Shown in pieces: positions 15,616 to 25,349 of a DNA stretch of 64,000 bases. The DNA is from Shewanella livingstonensis (lineage in GTDB: Bacteria > Pseudomonadota > Gammaproteobacteria > Enterobacterales > Shewanellaceae): NCBI RefSeq assembly GCF_003855395.1, contig NZ_CP034015.1, positions 2,862,001-2,926,000 on the forward strand, written 5' to 3'. How positions within the stretch are numbered: position 1 is the stretch's first letter; each line of letters opens with the position of its first letter. Below the pieces are notes generated by a model. The model did no database searches. It saw only the letters and a list, made by a program, of their open reading frames with translations, and had not been told where the DNA came from. The position numbers and the translations under genes are program-made.

Positions 15616-17322
15616 TTATTCACCCAGCGCTGGCGCGCGTGGAGGGATCTCGCGCTTGTTGCCTGTCGATTCAAATGCACTGGCAAAACTTAACAAGTTG
15701 TTGTCATCATAAGCACGGCCAGCAAAAGTTAAACCTACAGGCATGCCAATATCAGCCATCACGCCCATTGGTACAGTCACAGTCGGAACACCTAAATGAC
15801 GAATAGCCAGATTGCCGTTAGCAACCCAAATACCGTTACTCCAGGCGATATCGGCCGAAGCAGGATTGACGTGCGCATCAGCTGGGCCAACATCAGCCAC
15901 GGTTGGGAACAACACGGCATCGAGTTTGAGCTCGTCCATCCAGTCTTCTAGATCCAACTTGCGGGTTTTTTCTAAGCCGCGCAAACCATCGGGAACGCTG
16001 TCGATTTGGTTGTACGACTTAAGCCCTCTTTTGGCCATGTTGACGTATTCATCCATGCCTGCGGCTAAATCACCTTCACGATTTGGCAAGGTGCCTAAAT
16101 CATGCGGGAAAATCAAATGACCATTTACATCAGCAAGCTTGTTTAGCTTAGGGTCATTATTGGCGCGCAAGAATTCATCTAAAGCCCAGCCAGAAAGCTC
16201 CCACAGCTCATCTTCCAAAAACTCTGGAGTCACTATGCCGCGGTTGTAAACGGTCGGCGCACCAGGGCGATCACCTTCGCAATTTGACACCAACGGAAAA
16301 TCAACTTCAATGACTTCAGCGCCAGCGGCTACCAATGCTTTACGAGCCGCTTCACATAGGTCGATTACCGATGCACGCGTATTGATGCGCTGACCAGTTG
16401 GGCCACCAAAACCGGGGATTTCGCTGGTGCCAGCCAACTCATCTTTATTGATAAACATGCGTGGCAATCCGAAACGCTTACCTTTAAGCGTGCCAGCTTG
16501 AGCGGCAAGATCCAAATAAGAATGTGGGCGTACGCTTGATGCTTTGGGAATTTCAACCCAAGGTTGCAAGCGCCATAAGTCACCGCGAGTTATTGGGTCG
16601 TCGGCAACAATCACGTCAAGCACTTCTAGCATGTCTGCCATGGTACGAGTGTAAGGCACTACCACATCCATCGTCGGTGTTAATGGCCAGTTACCGCGCA
16701 CAGAAATCACCCCGCGAGACGGAGTATAAGCACACAAACCGTTATTTGATGCAGGGCCACGGCCGCTCGACCATGTCTCTTCGGCTAAGCCAAAAGCAGA
16801 ATAACTTGCCGCAGTGCCAGTACCGGCACCATTGGACGAACCCGAAGCGAAAGGCGCGGTAAGATAGTTTGCGTTGTATGGACTTTCGGCACGGCCATAA
16901 TGACCGCGCTGCATACCACCATTAGCCATAGGCGGCATATTGGTTTTGCCGATACATATTGCACCACCTTTACGCAGCTGCTCAACGGCAAATGCATCAT
17001 ATTGAGCTACTAAATCTTTAAACGCAGGGCTGCCCGACGCGGCCGTTAACCCCTTAACCAAATAGCTGTCTTTTACAGTATAAGGAATGCCGTCAAGTGG
17101 GCTCAGTGTTTCGCCACGAGCCCTTCGCGCATCTGACGCCTCGGCTTCTTTTAGCGCATCTTGATTGCGCACTACCAATGCATTTAGCTTGGTTTGTGTC
17201 GCTGGGCCGTCATAAGCATCAACTCGCGCTAAATATGACTTAACCAGTTCAACCGCTGTAGTACGGCCTGATTCGAGCGCTGCACGCAACTCGGAAATAG
17301 AAATCTCAGTGACTTCGAACAT
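15616..17322 (-). CDS. Amidase signature family enzyme
   Basis: A 568-residue hydrolase of C-N amide bonds with the amidase signature. The catalytic Lys is in Tyr-Thr-Val-Lys-Asp-Ser (~88). The cis-Ser is in Ala-Ser-Gly-Ser-Ser-Asn-Gly-Ala (~166-173). The nucleophile aligns with Ser in Glu-Glu-Thr-Trp-Ser-Ser-Gly-Arg-Gly-Pro-Ala (~185), a variant of the usual Asp-Thr-Gly-Gly-Ser-x-Arg-x-Pro. There is no signal peptide, so it is cytosolic. It is transcribed after agmatine deiminase with a 138-bp gap containing little signal. A link to nitrogen scavenging from agmatine-type compounds is possible, but the substrate cannot be read from sequence. Confidence 0.9.
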   Translation of the reverse strand: MFEVTEISISELRAALESGRTTAVELVKSYLARVDAYDGPATQTKLNALVVRNQDALKEAEASDARRARGETLSPLDGIPYTVKDSYLVKGLTAASGSPAFKDLVAQYDAFAVEQLRKGGAICIGKTNMPPMANGGMQRGHYGRAESPYNANYLTAPFASGSSNGAGTGTAASYSAFGLAEETWSSGRGPASNNGLCAYTPSRGVISVRGNWPLTPTMDVVVPYTRTMADMLEVLDVIVADDPITRGDLWRLQPWVEIPKASSVRPHSYLDLAAQAGTLKGKRFGLPRMFINKDELAGTSEIPGFGGPTGQRINTRASVIDLCEAARKALVAAGAEVIEVDFPLVSNCEGDRPGAPTVYNRGIVTPEFLEDELWELSGWALDEFLRANNDPKLNKLADVNGHLIFPHDLGTLPNREGDLAAGMDEYVNMAKRGLKSYNQIDSVPDGLRGLEKTRKLDLEDWMDELKLDAVLFPTVADVGPADAHVNPASADIAWSNGIWVANGNLAIRHLGVPTVTVPMGVMADIGMPVGLTFAGRAYDDNNLLSFASAFESTGNKREIPPRAPALGE

Positions 17323-17460
17323 GTTAAAACCTCTTCTTGAAAGGCAATTGTGTGGCAGGTTAATTGCTCTTAAAGATAAATATCGTGAAAGACAGTGACT
17401 AAATATTCACTGTCTTTCTTTTGGTTTTTGTTTTTGTTTTGTCTTGTTTTAGGCTTTTAT

Positions 17461-18573
17461 TTATTGTCCAGAGGGGATCTGCTGGGTAATACAATGAATA
17501 TTACCGCCGCCTAATAAGATTTCACGCGCAGGTACACCGACAATCTCATACTCTGGGAAAATGTCCTGCAACTTTTGCGCAGCGATATCATCTGTTGCAG
17601 GGTCAAGCAGTGGGAACACAATGCGCTGATTGGTAATCAAAAAGTTCACGTAAGAACCCGCTAAGCGCTCACCCGCCGTGCGTGGTACACCCGTGCCCTC
17701 TTCTACGCCTTGGGCTTCTTCTTCGGTGCAGTACAACGGACCCGGTTGTGGCATTAAATGAATTTTTAACTTACGACCTTGTGCATCTACCGCATTTTGT
17801 AACACATCTAAAGCCGCTTTTGAGCGAAGATATTGCGGATCGGCTTCATCATCAGTCCAATGCAAAATAACTTCGCCTGGGCGAGCAAAACAGCACATAT
17901 TATCAATGTGTCCATCGGTCTCATCCATGTACACGCCATCTTCCAACCAGATAAACTGCTGCACATTTAAATACTCAGACAAATAAGCTTCTATCTGTTC
18001 ACGAGTCAAATCGGGGTTGCGATTGCTGTTCAATAAACACTCGGCACTGGTCATGCAGGTGCCTTCACCGTCGACATGAATCGAGCCACCTTCAAGAATA
18101 AGCGGCGCGCGATAAGCCTCAAAACCATGTTGTGCATTCATCTGCTGTGCAACTTGCTCGTCTTTATCCCACGGAGAGTATAAACCACCGTTATGGCCAC
18201 CCCAGGCATTAAAGCCCCAATCAATACCGCGGCATTCGCCCTTGGCATTAACGACGACTGTTGGGCCTGTATCACGAGCCCAGCAATCGTCACTATCGAT
18301 TTCAACCAAAGTAACGTGAGCAGGCATAACCGTTTTTGCCTGTGTTAAAAATGCTTTAGGAACGCCCATATATACCGGCGTGACAGCACCAATGGCATCG
18401 GCAACGTTTGCAAATGTTGCTTGAGCATAAGCCCCAGCAGAGCGCCAGTTGTCTGGACGATGTGGCCAAAGCATCCACACAGCTTGCTGCGCCGCCCATT
18501 CTGCTGGCATGTGAAAACCATCTTGTGATGGCTTTGTAGATAATGGTGTGGCATCCACAGTCACGTTTGTCAT
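17461..18573 (-). CDS. aguA: Agmatine deiminase
   Basis: The protein is 370 residues from the ATG at 18571-18573, which has GGAG nine bases upstream; the frame is open to 18660 but the extra N-terminus is not family-like. It converts agmatine to N-carbamoylputrescine and ammonia. Family features are visible: Met-Pro-Ala-Glu-Trp near the start, [10 protein letters not shown] (~95-104), [12 protein letters not shown] (~160-171), Asp-Gly-His-Ile-Asp-Asn (~222-227) and the catalytic Gly-Gly-Gly-Asn-Ile-His-Cys (~354-360). No N-carbamoylputrescine amidase (AguB, nitrilase fold) is adjacent; the neighbouring amidase is a different family. Confidence 0.95.
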   Translation of the reverse strand: MTNVTVDATPLSTKPSQDGFHMPAEWAAQQAVWMLWPHRPDNWRSAGAYAQATFANVADAIGAVTPVYMGVPKAFLTQAKTVMPAHVTLVEIDSDDCWARDTGPTVVVNAKGECRGIDWGFNAWGGHNGGLYSPWDKDEQVAQQMNAQHGFEAYRAPLILEGGSIHVDGEGTCMTSAECLLNSNRNPDLTREQIEAYLSEYLNVQQFIWLEDGVYMDETDGHIDNMCCFARPGEVILHWTDDEADPQYLRSKAALDVLQNAVDAQGRKLKIHLMPQPGPLYCTEEEAQGVEEGTGVPRTAGERLAGSYVNFLITNQRIVFPLLDPATDDIAAQKLQDIFPEYEIVGVPAREILLGGGNIHCITQQIPSGQ

Positions 18574-18952
18574 GAGTCTTGTCTCCAGTAATGCTGAAAA
18601 ACTATAAAGATTGAGCGCCCTAAACAGAGGACGACAGAAAAGAAATAAACCTACTATCAATTAAATGAATAAATCGAATTACCGCATGTATCACGCGGAT
18701 AGTTAGGTCAAAATTGCCACGTCTTCACTAAGTGAGCTTTAGCTTGGTTGAAATATTACTGCATATCATATCATTTAAGACTGCTTGGGCTAAATAGTTG
18801 TATGCAGCTCATCGAGGAGAATCTTTAAGGTAAGGAAGTTGCAAATTTATTGCTCAATAGATAAGTGCAAGTGCAAGCACGGCATAGACCATAAATGATG
18901 TACATATCGGCTGGCAATGGGTCTCCTTTTGCCCAAACACCGAAAAATAGCG
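18574..18952. other. Intergenic region upstream of aguA
   Basis: 379 bp holding the aguA promoter region and the 3' side of the response regulator gene. I find no gene, clear terminator or repeat here. Confidence 0.5.
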
Positions 18953-19489
18953 CTATCGATTATCTGCAGTCGGCTTTTTGAGTAACTTACGCTGTAACGT
19001 TCTGCGGTGCATGCCAAGTTGGCGGGCGGTTTCTGATACGTTACCACTATTGTTGGCGAGCACTTGTTGAATATGTTCCCATTCTAAGCGTTTTGGGTTT
19101 AGCGGTTGCTCTACGATATCGTCGTGGCCTGAGGCTTTAGCTGTGACCATCAATGCCTTTAACAGCGTTTGAGTATCGACAGGTTTTGCCAAATAGTTGT
19201 CTGCGCCTAATCTAATGGCTTCTACTGCGGTGGCGATACTGGCAAAGCCGGTTAACAATACCATTTGCACTTGGGGTAAAAGCAGCCTCAATGGCTTAAT
19301 TAACGACAAGCCATTACTCTCTGCCAGCTTCATGTCTAGCACAATATGACTTGGGGCAAACTGCCTAGCCATGAGTAAACTGTCGCTGGCGTTATGACAA
19401 GCTTTGCACTCAAATCCATGACGAGTAAGACGGCGAGCTAAAATAGTCGCTAAGGAAACGTCATCTTCAATTATCAGTAATTTATTCAT
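18953..19489 (-). CDS. RegA/PrrA/ActR-like response regulator
   Basis: A 178-residue two-domain regulator. The receiver (1-120) has the acidic pair Glu8-Asp9-Asp10, phospho-acceptor Asp52 in Ile-Val-Leu-Asp-Met-Lys, Thr80 in Leu-Leu-Thr-Gly and Lys102 in Ala-Lys-Pro-Val. The C-terminal Fis-type helix-turn-helix contains the family string Trp-Glu-His-Ile-Gln near 137, then Asn-Val-Ser-Glu-Thr-Ala-Arg-Gln-Leu-Gly-Met-His-Arg-Arg-Thr-Leu-Gln-Arg, almost invariant in RegA homologues. These regulators respond to quinone/redox state and control respiration genes. The cognate kinase gene lies 55 bp upstream on the same strand. Confidence 0.92.
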   Translation of the reverse strand: MNKLLIIEDDVSLATILARRLTRHGFECKACHNASDSLLMARQFAPSHIVLDMKLAESNGLSLIKPLRLLLPQVQMVLLTGFASIATAVEAIRLGADNYLAKPVDTQTLLKALMVTAKASGHDDIVEQPLNPKRLEWEHIQQVLANNSGNVSETARQLGMHRRTLQRKLLKKPTADNR

Positions 19490-19544
19490 CTACGTCTCAA
19501 TTTAACCCAATATGCTACAACAAAGGCTTTTATTACGTTTAGGT

Positions 19545-20936
19545 TCATTCATCTTGGTTATCAATCTTGGTAGTCGACCTAGCACTGAGTGGCAAAGTTA
19601 CAATAGCTTCGGTACCGCCCTGTGGATGTGGTTTAAGGTATAATTTACCGCCTAAACGCTCAAAGCTGGTATGGCTTAATAATACCGCTATTCCCATGCC
19701 TTTGGGGCTTTTGACCATGTTATTACCTAATGTTTGTAATAAATGAGTTGCTATACCGATACCATAGTCACGAATAATGATACTTAACTCTTGTGATTGA
19801 GGTGACCACTGCGACAGACTAATATGGATATCAACTTTTGCAGACTGTTGGTTATCTTCGCTGGCCTGTGCGCCATTTTGAATAAGGGCCATTAATGCAG
19901 GCAGTAAACTCATGTCGGTATTCAATGTGGCTGACTCAACATGTGGTGCTAGGATGATGTGTAATTGCGTTTCTGGCATCAGTAAACTCACCTGCTCTGA
20001 CAACATCATCACGAGTTTATCAACCGATTGTTGTTGCCCTTTTTGTTGACGAATTGACTCTGTGGCCAAGCGTAAATCGCTTAAAGTGATTTCACAACGA
20101 TTCAGTGCTTGTTGCATCTCGTGGCTCAATTCGGTTTGCACTGCATCATGAGTTGAATCTAAAAGTTCATCGACTAATAAACGTAACGTGGCTAATGGCG
20201 TTGCGAGTTGGTGCGCCATTTGCGCTGATACAGTGCCTAATGCAAGGATTTTCTCTTGTCTTAATTGTGCCTCACGTAAATAGTGTAACTCAGCATTTTT
20301 ACGCCGAATTCGTTTAGCAATAAACCCCACAGTAACGGTTAGCACTAACGCAGAAATCACAAAATTAAACCACATACCTAAATAATGCGATCCCATGTCC
20401 ATACTGTGGCTTGCTGGCATAGCTTGAATGGCGGTCATAGCATGGTCCATTGGCATCTCGTTCATACTATGAGCCATATCATTACTCATATCATCAGCCA
20501 TCACAGACAGGCGCGTTTCTTCAGAGATATTAACAATCATCAAGCTATAAAATGCCGTTGATACTATGGTTAAGTACCATGGTGCCCAGCGTGGCAAGGT
20601 GATAGCCGATATCGCAATGGGTAAGAGTAACAGCGACACAAAGGCGTTGGTTGCTCCACCAGTGAAATATAACCAGGTTGCCCAAAATAAAGTGTCTAAT
20701 AATAAGGTTAAAAACAATACACCATGGTTGTTCAGGCTTAATCGATGGAAGCGATAGCTAAAGCCAACATAACAAGCTTCAAAAATTAACACGTATGACA
20801 AGGTAACTGGCGGCGCTGTTAATCCAAATAAGTCTGTGGCAAATAGAATAAGACCAATTTTAAGGCCCCAATTGACCAAGCGTAACAAGGCCAGTTGATG
20901 CTGATTTGCACTAAAAGGCACATTCAGGTTTACCAT
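19545..20936 (-). CDS. RegB/PrrB-like sensor histidine kinase with Met/His-rich segment
   Basis: The protein has 463 residues from the ATG at 20936 (AGGA upstream); the frame extends to a GTG at 21026 without a ribosome site. Six hydrophobic segments span ~15-210. Gly-Gly-Ala-Thr-Asn-Ala-Phe (93-99) is a variant of the RegB quinone-binding GGxxNPF box, with Ala for Pro. His242 in Ala-His-Gln-Leu-Ala-Thr-Pro-Leu-Ala-Thr is the phosphorylation site. A Cys downstream (Asn-Arg-Cys-Glu-Ile) may match the redox Cys of RegB. ATPase boxes follow (Gly-Ile-Gly-Ile, Lys-Gly-Met-Gly-Ile-Ala). Residues 146-188, between the last two membrane segments, hold about 12 Met and 5 His, which is not typical of RegB and suggests metal sensing. 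Confidence 0.9.
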   Translation of the reverse strand: MVNLNVPFSANQHQLALLRLVNWGLKIGLILFATDLFGLTAPPVTLSYVLIFEACYVGFSYRFHRLSLNNHGVLFLTLLLDTLFWATWLYFTGGATNAFVSLLLLPIAISAITLPRWAPWYLTIVSTAFYSLMIVNISEETRLSVMADDMSNDMAHSMNEMPMDHAMTAIQAMPASHSMDMGSHYLGMWFNFVISALVLTVTVGFIAKRIRRKNAELHYLREAQLRQEKILALGTVSAQMAHQLATPLATLRLLVDELLDSTHDAVQTELSHEMQQALNRCEITLSDLRLATESIRQQKGQQQSVDKLVMMLSEQVSLLMPETQLHIILAPHVESATLNTDMSLLPALMALIQNGAQASEDNQQSAKVDIHISLSQWSPQSQELSIIIRDYGIGIATHLLQTLGNNMVKSPKGMGIAVLLSHTSFERLGGKLYLKPHPQGGTEAIVTLPLSARSTTKIDNQDE

Positions 20937-21547
20937 ATTATTGTTAATCCTACCTTTGGTGATGTGTTGAGCAAAAGTGCAACTTGTACTAGCGTTGCTT
21001 AGCGACAACGGCAAGTTTTGGGTCACTTAATTACGGCTTACTGTGCAAATGTGATTATTAGACTGCCAATAATAACGATTTATTCATCGCGACACACTAA
21101 CGTTATGATCTACATCCTATAATACTGTTTCACCCTCACTCAGAGTAAAAAGTGAGGTAAGTAAACTACAATCATATTATTTAGCGATATACCTAACCAA
21201 CGTATAACCTGACGAATAATCAACCAGATAGAATGGTGTATTGCTACATCAACAAGCTTCTTACTGTAAGTGCGCTGAATACCGTTATCTACGCAAGCAA
21301 TTGTTTAATGATTATTTATTATCAAAAAACAACATTGTTAAGTGAACATTTTTTGTAAAACCTTATATTTATTTGTCATCACAAACGCCTCGTAAATAAA
21401 TATAAATCCATATATAGTGCATATCCATGCAAGCAAGCGTAGTGCTATGTGGCAATAAGCACCGGTAAAGCGAACATAAAAAGCTTAAGTGTTTATCTTT
21501 TTTATATTAAACCTAGAAAAACAATATCAATTCAAGGAAGTTGTTCA
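20937..21547. other. Divergent promoter region between the kinase and the symporter
   Basis: About 600 bp of AT-rich DNA. The left 90 bp could be read as a kinase N-terminal extension. The rest shows no gene or strong repeat; it must contain both promoters. Confidence 0.5.
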
Positions 21548-22954
21548 ATGATTAATGACATTATATCGCTCGTCAATAATGTGCTATGGGGCGAATACCA
21601 AGTACTCATTTATATTTTGGTGTTTGCTGGCGTGTGGTTTTCATTGAAGTTAAGGTTTATCCAACTGCGCCATTTTGGTTATATGTTTAAAGTGATGAAA
21701 GGCAGCACTCAAAGTGATAAATCAGGCATCAGCTCGTACCAAGCTTTGTGTACAGGCTTATCTGCTAGGGTTGGTACGGGTAACTTAGCGGGTGTCGCTA
21801 TGGCCATTTCACTGGGAGGAAGTGGCGCAGTCTTTTGGATGTGGGTAATTGCTCTACTGGGTATGGCCACTGGGTTTGCTGAAAGCATTTTAGGCCAGCT
21901 TTATAAAGTACGAGACGATCATAAAGAATACCGCGGTGGGCCCGCTTATTACATCACTGCTGGACTCAACAAACCTTGGTTAGCAGTATTATTTGCCGTG
22001 TGTTTATTCCTCGGTTACGGTATTAGCTTTAGTGCCATGCAAGCCAATACTATTTCAGATGCCCTCAATCATACCTTTGATATTTCATCCGTTTATTCAG
22101 GCGCAGTAATTACCTTTATTGCCGGTATTATTGTGATGGGCGGCCTGCGTAGTATTGCCCGCTTTGCTGAATTAATAGTGCCGTTTATGGGCCTAGCATT
22201 TATTTTAGCCGCAATGACAGTGACCTTAATTAATATTGACCAAGTACCAGGCGTGTTGATGGATATCTTTAACTCTGCATTTGGACTCACAGAAGCAGGA
22301 GCTGGCGCTCTTGGCGCTGCAATTAAAAACGGTATTCAGCGTGGCTTATATTCAAACGAAGCGGGTGCCGGTAGCGTACCTCATGCCGCTGCGGGTGCGA
22401 CGCCAGTTCCTAACCATCCTGTTGCACAAGGCTATGTGCAAATGCTTGGGGTATTTATCGACACTATGGTGTTGTGTAGCTGCACCGCGATTGTGATTCT
22501 ATTAGCCCAAGGTAATATTGGCTCTGAAATGGAAGGCATTCGTATCACCCAAAATGCGATGACATTTCATATGGGCATTAGCGGCGATATGTTTGTAGCT
22601 ATTATTATCACTCTGTTTTCTTTTACCTCTGTTGTGGCCAACTACGCCTACGCTGAAAGTAACTTGCATCTGTTTAAACTCGACAATATCTATGGCCGTA
22701 CCGTATACACCTTATTGTATTTAAGCATGGTGTATTGGGGAGCCAATGCCTCATTAAAAGAAGTGTGGAATATGGCAGATATGGCACTGGGGCTTATGAC
22801 GGTAGTTAATATCAGTGCGATTATGCTACTGACACCAACTATCGTAAATTTAACCCGTGATTATCAAGTTAAGTTAAAAACCACCAACAAACCTGAATTC
22901 AAATTAGCCGATGTAAAAATTCAAGGTAAAACCGAAGATGGCGTATGGTCTTAA
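21548..22954 (+). CDS. AGCS family sodium:alanine/glycine symporter
   Basis: The protein is 468 residues from the ATG at 21548, preceded by AAGGAAG; the frame is open to 21449 but that extension lacks a ribosome site and is not hydrophobic. It is an inner-membrane carrier with ~11 hydrophobic helices. AGCS signatures are visible: Thr-Gly-Leu-Ser-Ala-Arg-Val-Gly-Thr-Gly-Asn-Leu-Ala-Gly-Val-Ala (~70-85), Glu-Ser-Ile-Leu-Gly-Gln, Gly-Gly-Pro-Ala-Tyr-Tyr-Ile (~127-133), and Tyr-Ser-Asn-Glu-Ala-Gly-Ala-Gly-Ser (~268-276). It imports alanine or glycine with Na+. Here Ala-Arg replaces the more common Gly-Thr in the first motif. Monocistronic. Confidence 0.93.
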   Translation: MINDIISLVNNVLWGEYQVLIYILVFAGVWFSLKLRFIQLRHFGYMFKVMKGSTQSDKSGISSYQALCTGLSARVGTGNLAGVAMAISLGGSGAVFWMWVIALLGMATGFAESILGQLYKVRDDHKEYRGGPAYYITAGLNKPWLAVLFAVCLFLGYGISFSAMQANTISDALNHTFDISSVYSGAVITFIAGIIVMGGLRSIARFAELIVPFMGLAFILAAMTVTLINIDQVPGVLMDIFNSAFGLTEAGAGALGAAIKNGIQRGLYSNEAGAGSVPHAAAGATPVPNHPVAQGYVQMLGVFIDTMVLCSCTAIVILLAQGNIGSEMEGIRITQNAMTFHMGISGDMFVAIIITLFSFTSVVANYAYAESNLHLFKLDNIYGRTVYTLLYLSMVYWGANASLKEVWNMADMALGLMTVVNISAIMLLTPTIVNLTRDYQVKLKTTNKPEFKLADVKIQGKTEDGVWS

Positions 22955-23157
22955 CCACAATAAATTAACTGATAATGATTAACGCAAAATGGAATAAATA
23001 CCCGATTACGTTTTTGGGCAGCATTTTTAAACCATACAATTTTAAGTCTTACAACATACAAATAGTGGCTAAACTATTTATGATTAAAAATTAACATAAT
23101 AGACTGGCCTTACCTTGCAGCCTTATCGTAAAATAGGTGTTAACTAAAGAGGGGCTA

Positions 23158-23742
23158 ATGGCTAATATTTCTAAATTTGATCGCGAAGAAGTGCTTGAAA
23201 AAGCAAAAAACTTGTTTTGGCAGAAGGGTTTTTTGGCAACTTCAACACGAGAAATTCAAACTACTATGGATATGCGACCAGGTAGTATTTATGCCGCATT
23301 TGGTAGTAAAGCTGATTTATATCACCAGACATTGATTCATTATGCACAAACTTCTGCTCGTAATTTAAATGTTCAAATTGAGCAGAATGACCACGTCTGG
23401 GATGGGTTAAAGCAGTATTTACGTAACTTATTATTGCCTTGCAGTGCAGAAGTACCTAGCGAGTTATGTATGGTAATGCGCACGTTGGCTGAGCTGGATG
23501 AGTCACACCACGAAACTCTCATCATCGCCCGTGATCTGCTGACTCAAGTTGAGCATCGGTTTGCTAGTGTCATTGAGCAAGCTCAAAATCAAGGTGATTT
23601 ACCCGCTCAATTAGATAAATATCAAGTGGCGAAAAAACTCCAAGTCAATATTATCGGTTTACGCTCTTATCTAAAGGCCACCGGTGATACTGCAACTGTA
23701 AATCAACAGCTTGAAGAGTTTTTTATTCAACTACAAAGCTAA
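23158..23742 (+). CDS. TetR/AcrR family regulator
   Basis: The protein is 194 residues from the ATG at 23158, which follows GAGGGG; a GTG-like start at 23137 is less likely. The N-terminal helix-turn-helix (Phe-Trp-Gln-Lys-Gly-Phe-Leu-Ala-Thr-Ser-Thr-Arg-Glu-Ile-Gln, then Gly-Ser-Ile-Tyr-Ala-Ala-Phe-Gly-Ser-Lys) is typical of the AcuR/YxaF-like group in which tetracycline-repressor folds respond to small electrophiles. The ligand-binding part (~70-194) is helical with one conserved-looking Cys-Met pair. The target is not clear: the next gene is convergent, and the upstream symporter ends 200 bp away. A terminator follows directly. Confidence 0.9.
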   Translation: MANISKFDREEVLEKAKNLFWQKGFLATSTREIQTTMDMRPGSIYAAFGSKADLYHQTLIHYAQTSARNLNVQIEQNDHVWDGLKQYLRNLLLPCSAEVPSELCMVMRTLAELDESHHETLIIARDLLTQVEHRFASVIEQAQNQGDLPAQLDKYQVAKKLQVNIIGLRSYLKATGDTATVNQQLEEFFIQLQS

Positions 23743-23750
23743 AAACAATA

Positions 23751-23773
23751 AAGCGCTTAAGGCGCTTTTTTTA
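23751..23773 (+). terminator. Terminator of the TetR gene
   Basis: AAGCGC (23751-23756) pairs with GCGCTT (23762-23767), followed by seven T's. Confidence 0.85.
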
Positions 23774-23856
23774 TCTATGCAACATTACTCATCAGCCATC
23801 ATATCAACTGCATATTGCGATTACATAACAAAATATAAAGCTAGCCAGTAAACTTC

Positions 23857-24642
23857 TTATGCTAGTAAGTCGTAAAATTTCACATCAAATTGACCAATAC
23901 CTTTATATTCAATGCTAATGTCTGCCGCCATGGGTACTTTTACCACTCCGCAATAGGATCCGGTAATAATGGCTTGGCCAGCGCTGAGCTTAATGCCCAA
24001 TTGCGCTAAGTAATTAATTAACCAATACAACGGATTTTGCGGTAAGTCACACGGATGCACGCCAGCAAACTCCTGTTCGACTCGAGTTTGCTTAAGCTCA
24101 CGCACCACCACATCTATATGGCTGGCCTTATAGGCAACTGACTTGTCGATTTCTGGACCTATGTACAACCCTTGATTACTGAGACCATCAGCTAGTTTTT
24201 GATAAAAGCTTGACTGACTATCACCACTAAATCTATTTTGGATTAACTCTAATGCCATGTGTGTTGCGCTAATAGCTTGGTCAACCTCGCTAGGACTGTA
24301 GTGGCAATAAGGCGCAATATCTTGGCCTAAGATAAATGCAATTTCAGGCTCAATCAGCGCAGACACCTGCCCGTCCAGAAGGCTGGGGATAATGCCGCAA
24401 ACAGGGCTCTGATTTACCGCAGCGGATAATATAGGCGCGACAATTAAATGGCCATTAGCTTGGGGGACTAAACATTTCCAACCGGCAACAGCGCCATTAA
24501 CATTAATCATCAGTTGTTGTACCGCAATAGCATCTTCAATATTTTGAGGGATGACAGCATAATAATGAGAGTTAGGATGAGGCGTGTTTCGCTGGGAAAA
24601 TAAATGTGTAGCAAGTTCAGTAAGGGCTGCGTTATCAGTCAC
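23857..24642 (-). CDS. 2-keto-4-pentenoate hydratase-like protein (FAH/MhpD superfamily)
   Basis: A 261-residue cytosolic protein of the fumarylacetoacetase-like hydratase/decarboxylase group. The metal-site motif Ile-Glu-Pro-Glu-Ile-Ala-Phe-Ile-Leu-Gly (~96-105) and the C-terminal Ile-Ile-Thr-Gly-Ser-Tyr-Cys-Gly-Val-Val (~225-234) resemble MhpD/DmpE-type enzymes, which hydrate 2-oxo-pent-4-enoate during aromatic ring degradation or decarboxylate 4-oxalocrotonate. No catechol pathway genes are adjacent; the nearest ring-cleavage-like enzyme is near 37 kb. The actual substrate is therefore open. It is monocistronic, convergent to the TetR gene. Confidence 0.82.
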   Translation of the reverse strand: MTDNAALTELATHLFSQRNTPHPNSHYYAVIPQNIEDAIAVQQLMINVNGAVAGWKCLVPQANGHLIVAPILSAAVNQSPVCGIIPSLLDGQVSALIEPEIAFILGQDIAPYCHYSPSEVDQAISATHMALELIQNRFSGDSQSSFYQKLADGLSNQGLYIGPEIDKSVAYKASHIDVVVRELKQTRVEQEFAGVHPCDLPQNPLYWLINYLAQLGIKLSAGQAIITGSYCGVVKVPMAADISIEYKGIGQFDVKFYDLLA

Positions 24643-24729
24643 AATTGCATCATCAATAAATTCAAAATGCTAGATTATCTTTTTTGGCTGCTGGGATCGA
24701 TAAATTTCGTAGGCTAATAACAAAAACAA

Positions 24730-24758
24730 CAAACCGTTGCAGCAAAGGCAACGGTTTG
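24730..24758 (-). terminator. Terminator downstream of dps
   Basis: Perfect 11-base arms CAAACCGTTGC / GCAACGGTTTG with a 7-base loop; on the minus strand a T-rich tail follows. It ends dps transcription about 120 bp past its stop. Confidence 0.8.
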
Positions 24759-24878
24759 TAATTACAGCATCATATATTGGCAATACTAGCCAAATATAAT
24801 GCCCATAAAGCGGCTTACATGTGTTAGCTCACTTGCGAGGGCTTATTATCATGTAACACTTAACCTATGTTAACGACT

Positions 24879-25349
24879 TTACTTGCGTGTTGCTCTTAAC
24901 ATCCACGCGGTTTTTTCGTGTATGCGCATGCGATCTGACACCAACGCAGCTGTTGATTCATCATCAGCTGCTTGGGCTAATTTAAGTACTTGGCGCGATG
25001 TTTTCACCACTTGCTCGTGACCTTTAGTTAACAGATCAACCATGTCAGCAGAACTCGGTACACCTTCAACTTCTTTAATTGAGCTTAAACGAGCAAACTC
25101 TTTGTAAGTTCCCGGAGCGGCTACATCTAAAGTACGAATACGCTCAGCAATATCATCAACCGCTACAGCAAGTTCAGTATAATGCTCTTCAAACATTAAA
25201 TGTAATTCGCGGAAGTGTATTCCGGTAACATTCCAATGGAAGTTATGGGTTTGTAAATAAAGTGTATACGAATCGGCTAATAAACTTTTTAAGCCTTCAG
25301 CAATTTTTAGTCGATCGTCTTTTTTTATACCAATATCGATGTCAGTCAT
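24879..25349 (-). CDS. dps: Dps-family ferritin-like DNA-protection protein
   Basis: A 156-residue mini-ferritin. The ferroxidase residues are recognisable: His in [10 protein letters not shown] (~34-43) and Asp/Glu in Val-Asp-Asp-Ile-Ala-Glu-Arg-Ile-Arg (~62-70), which sit at subunit interfaces of the dodecamer. It oxidises Fe(II) with peroxide, stores the iron and shields DNA in stationary phase or oxidative stress. A Lys-containing N-terminal stretch (Lys9, Lys10, Lys15) could help DNA binding. A GAGG-like ribosome site lies upstream. Monocistronic, with a long AT-rich upstream region that may be bound by OxyR- or IHF-type factors, though no consensus was assigned. Confidence 0.93.
   Translation of the reverse strand: MTDIDIGIKKDDRLKIAEGLKSLLADSYTLYLQTHNFHWNVTGIHFRELHLMFEEHYTELAVAVDDIAERIRTLDVAAPGTYKEFARLSSIKEVEGVPSSADMVDLLTKGHEQVVKTSRQVLKLAQAADDESTAALVSDRMRIHEKTAWMLRATRK

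Noticed and set aside
16524..16862. 112-residue ORF opposite the amidase gene
   Set aside because: Antisense shadow of a conserved amidase coding region.
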